Source of the DNA: Heloderma charlesbogerti
Taxonomy: Eukaryota; Chordata; Lepidosauria; Squamata; Helodermatidae
Length of the DNA stretch: 64,000 bases
Direction of reading: 5' to 3'
NCBI GenBank assembly: GCA_026122225.1
Contig: JANEZZ010002705.1
Coordinates: 1,045,001-1,109,000 of the forward strand
Both the position numbers and the translations under genes were made by a program. Position 1 is the stretch's first letter, and every line of letters starts with the position of its first letter. Shown one piece after another: positions 63,570 to 64,000 of the stretch. A model generated the notes under the pieces. That model was not told the origin of the DNA. It was given only the letters and a program-made list of their open reading frames with translations, and made no database searches.

Positions 63570-63730
63570 AAGGCCCTTATCTGGGTGCTCCTGCCAAGTG
63601 ACATTCAGCAGGTGACCCACTAGGGAGAGATCCTTTTCTGTGGTGGCACCCTGACTGTGGAATATCCCCCCCGCCCCAGACAGGCTCACCTGGCACCTAT
63701 TTTGGGAGCATTTTGGTGCCAGGCAAATAC
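63570..63730 (-). mobile_element. L2-like LINE fragment
   Basis: In reverse it encodes the FSLVGHL-like and HSQGATTEKDLS (opposite-frame) block: CTGTGGTGGCACCCTGACTG and GGAATATCCCCCCC. The pattern equals the 34500 and 23840 copies. Confidence 0.55.
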
Positions 63731-63775
63731 CATTTTTATTTTCCCAGATTTTGTGAGATCTCTTGAATCTATTAG

Positions 63776-63862
63776 GCTGCAATCCTATCCCCACTTACCT
63801 GGGAGTAAGACCAGTTGAACTCCATGGGACTTACTTCTGAGTAGACCTGTCTAGGATTGCAC
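63776..63862. mobile_element. GCAATCCTAT foldback MITE
   Basis: The arms GGCTGCAATCCTATCCCCAC and CTGTCTAGGATTGCACT flank GGGAGTAAG and GGGACTTACTTCTGAGTAG. It has the typical 87-bp size. Confidence 0.75.
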
Positions 63863-64000
63863 TGTTATTTTTTAAAATTCTGTTTAAGTGTGAAGTTTTA
63901 TTGGTTTATTCTTGGTTGATGTATATGTCAATATTGTATTGATGCTGTAAAGTCATTCAGACAACATTTATATTGGGCTACATATAAATGTAGTAAATAA

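Overview
This window looks like nuclear DNA of a squamate reptile (lizard or snake). The basis is the repeat mix: BovB/RTE, CR1 and L2 LINEs with L1 remnants, solo LTRs, tRNA- and 5S-derived SINEs, and many hAT-like foldback elements. These surround one vertebrate gene with clean splice sites. The species cannot be named from sequence alone.

The only host protein-coding gene I can support is matrilin-1 (MATN1, cartilage matrix protein) on the minus strand. Six exons are resolved to the base: 46672-46450 (end of the first vWA domain), 43093-42968 (EGF), 37981-37574 and 35849-35697 (second vWA), 34302-34222 and 32581-32529 (C-terminal coiled coil and stop). They join in frame into 347 codons plus stop. 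The last intron is a minor-class (U12) AT-AC intron with near-consensus 5' splice site and branch site. The exons for the signal peptide and the first half of vWA1 were not found and probably lie beyond base 64000. A polyadenylation signal near 31272 suggests a 3' UTR of about 1.27 kb.

Bases 1-31250 are downstream, gene-free DNA. They hold fossil transposons, microsatellites, a possible conserved noncoding element (about 16850-17170), L1 remnants and a long defective CR1 (25041-28627). Bases 31250-46672 are MATN1 with introns full of insertions: a solo LTR and a 28-bp minisatellite in the U12 intron, CR1 tails beside exon 6, a foldback with 25-bp internal repeats beside exon 5, a 1,045-bp BovB copy and a nested tandem array in intron 4, and four hAT-like elements in intron 3, one of them 12 bases from a splice donor. 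Bases 46673-64000 are repeats, including a second CR1 split by a foldback element.

The most unusual component is a family of GC-rich foldback elements (863, 22072, 44691, 47341, 52575, 58010). They share TAGGGATG-type ends, make 8-bp target duplications as hAT elements do, and are built from small palindromes nested inside larger ones. No transposase is encoded in them. An AT-rich sister group has the same ends. Whether these families are already catalogued cannot be decided without a repeat-library search.
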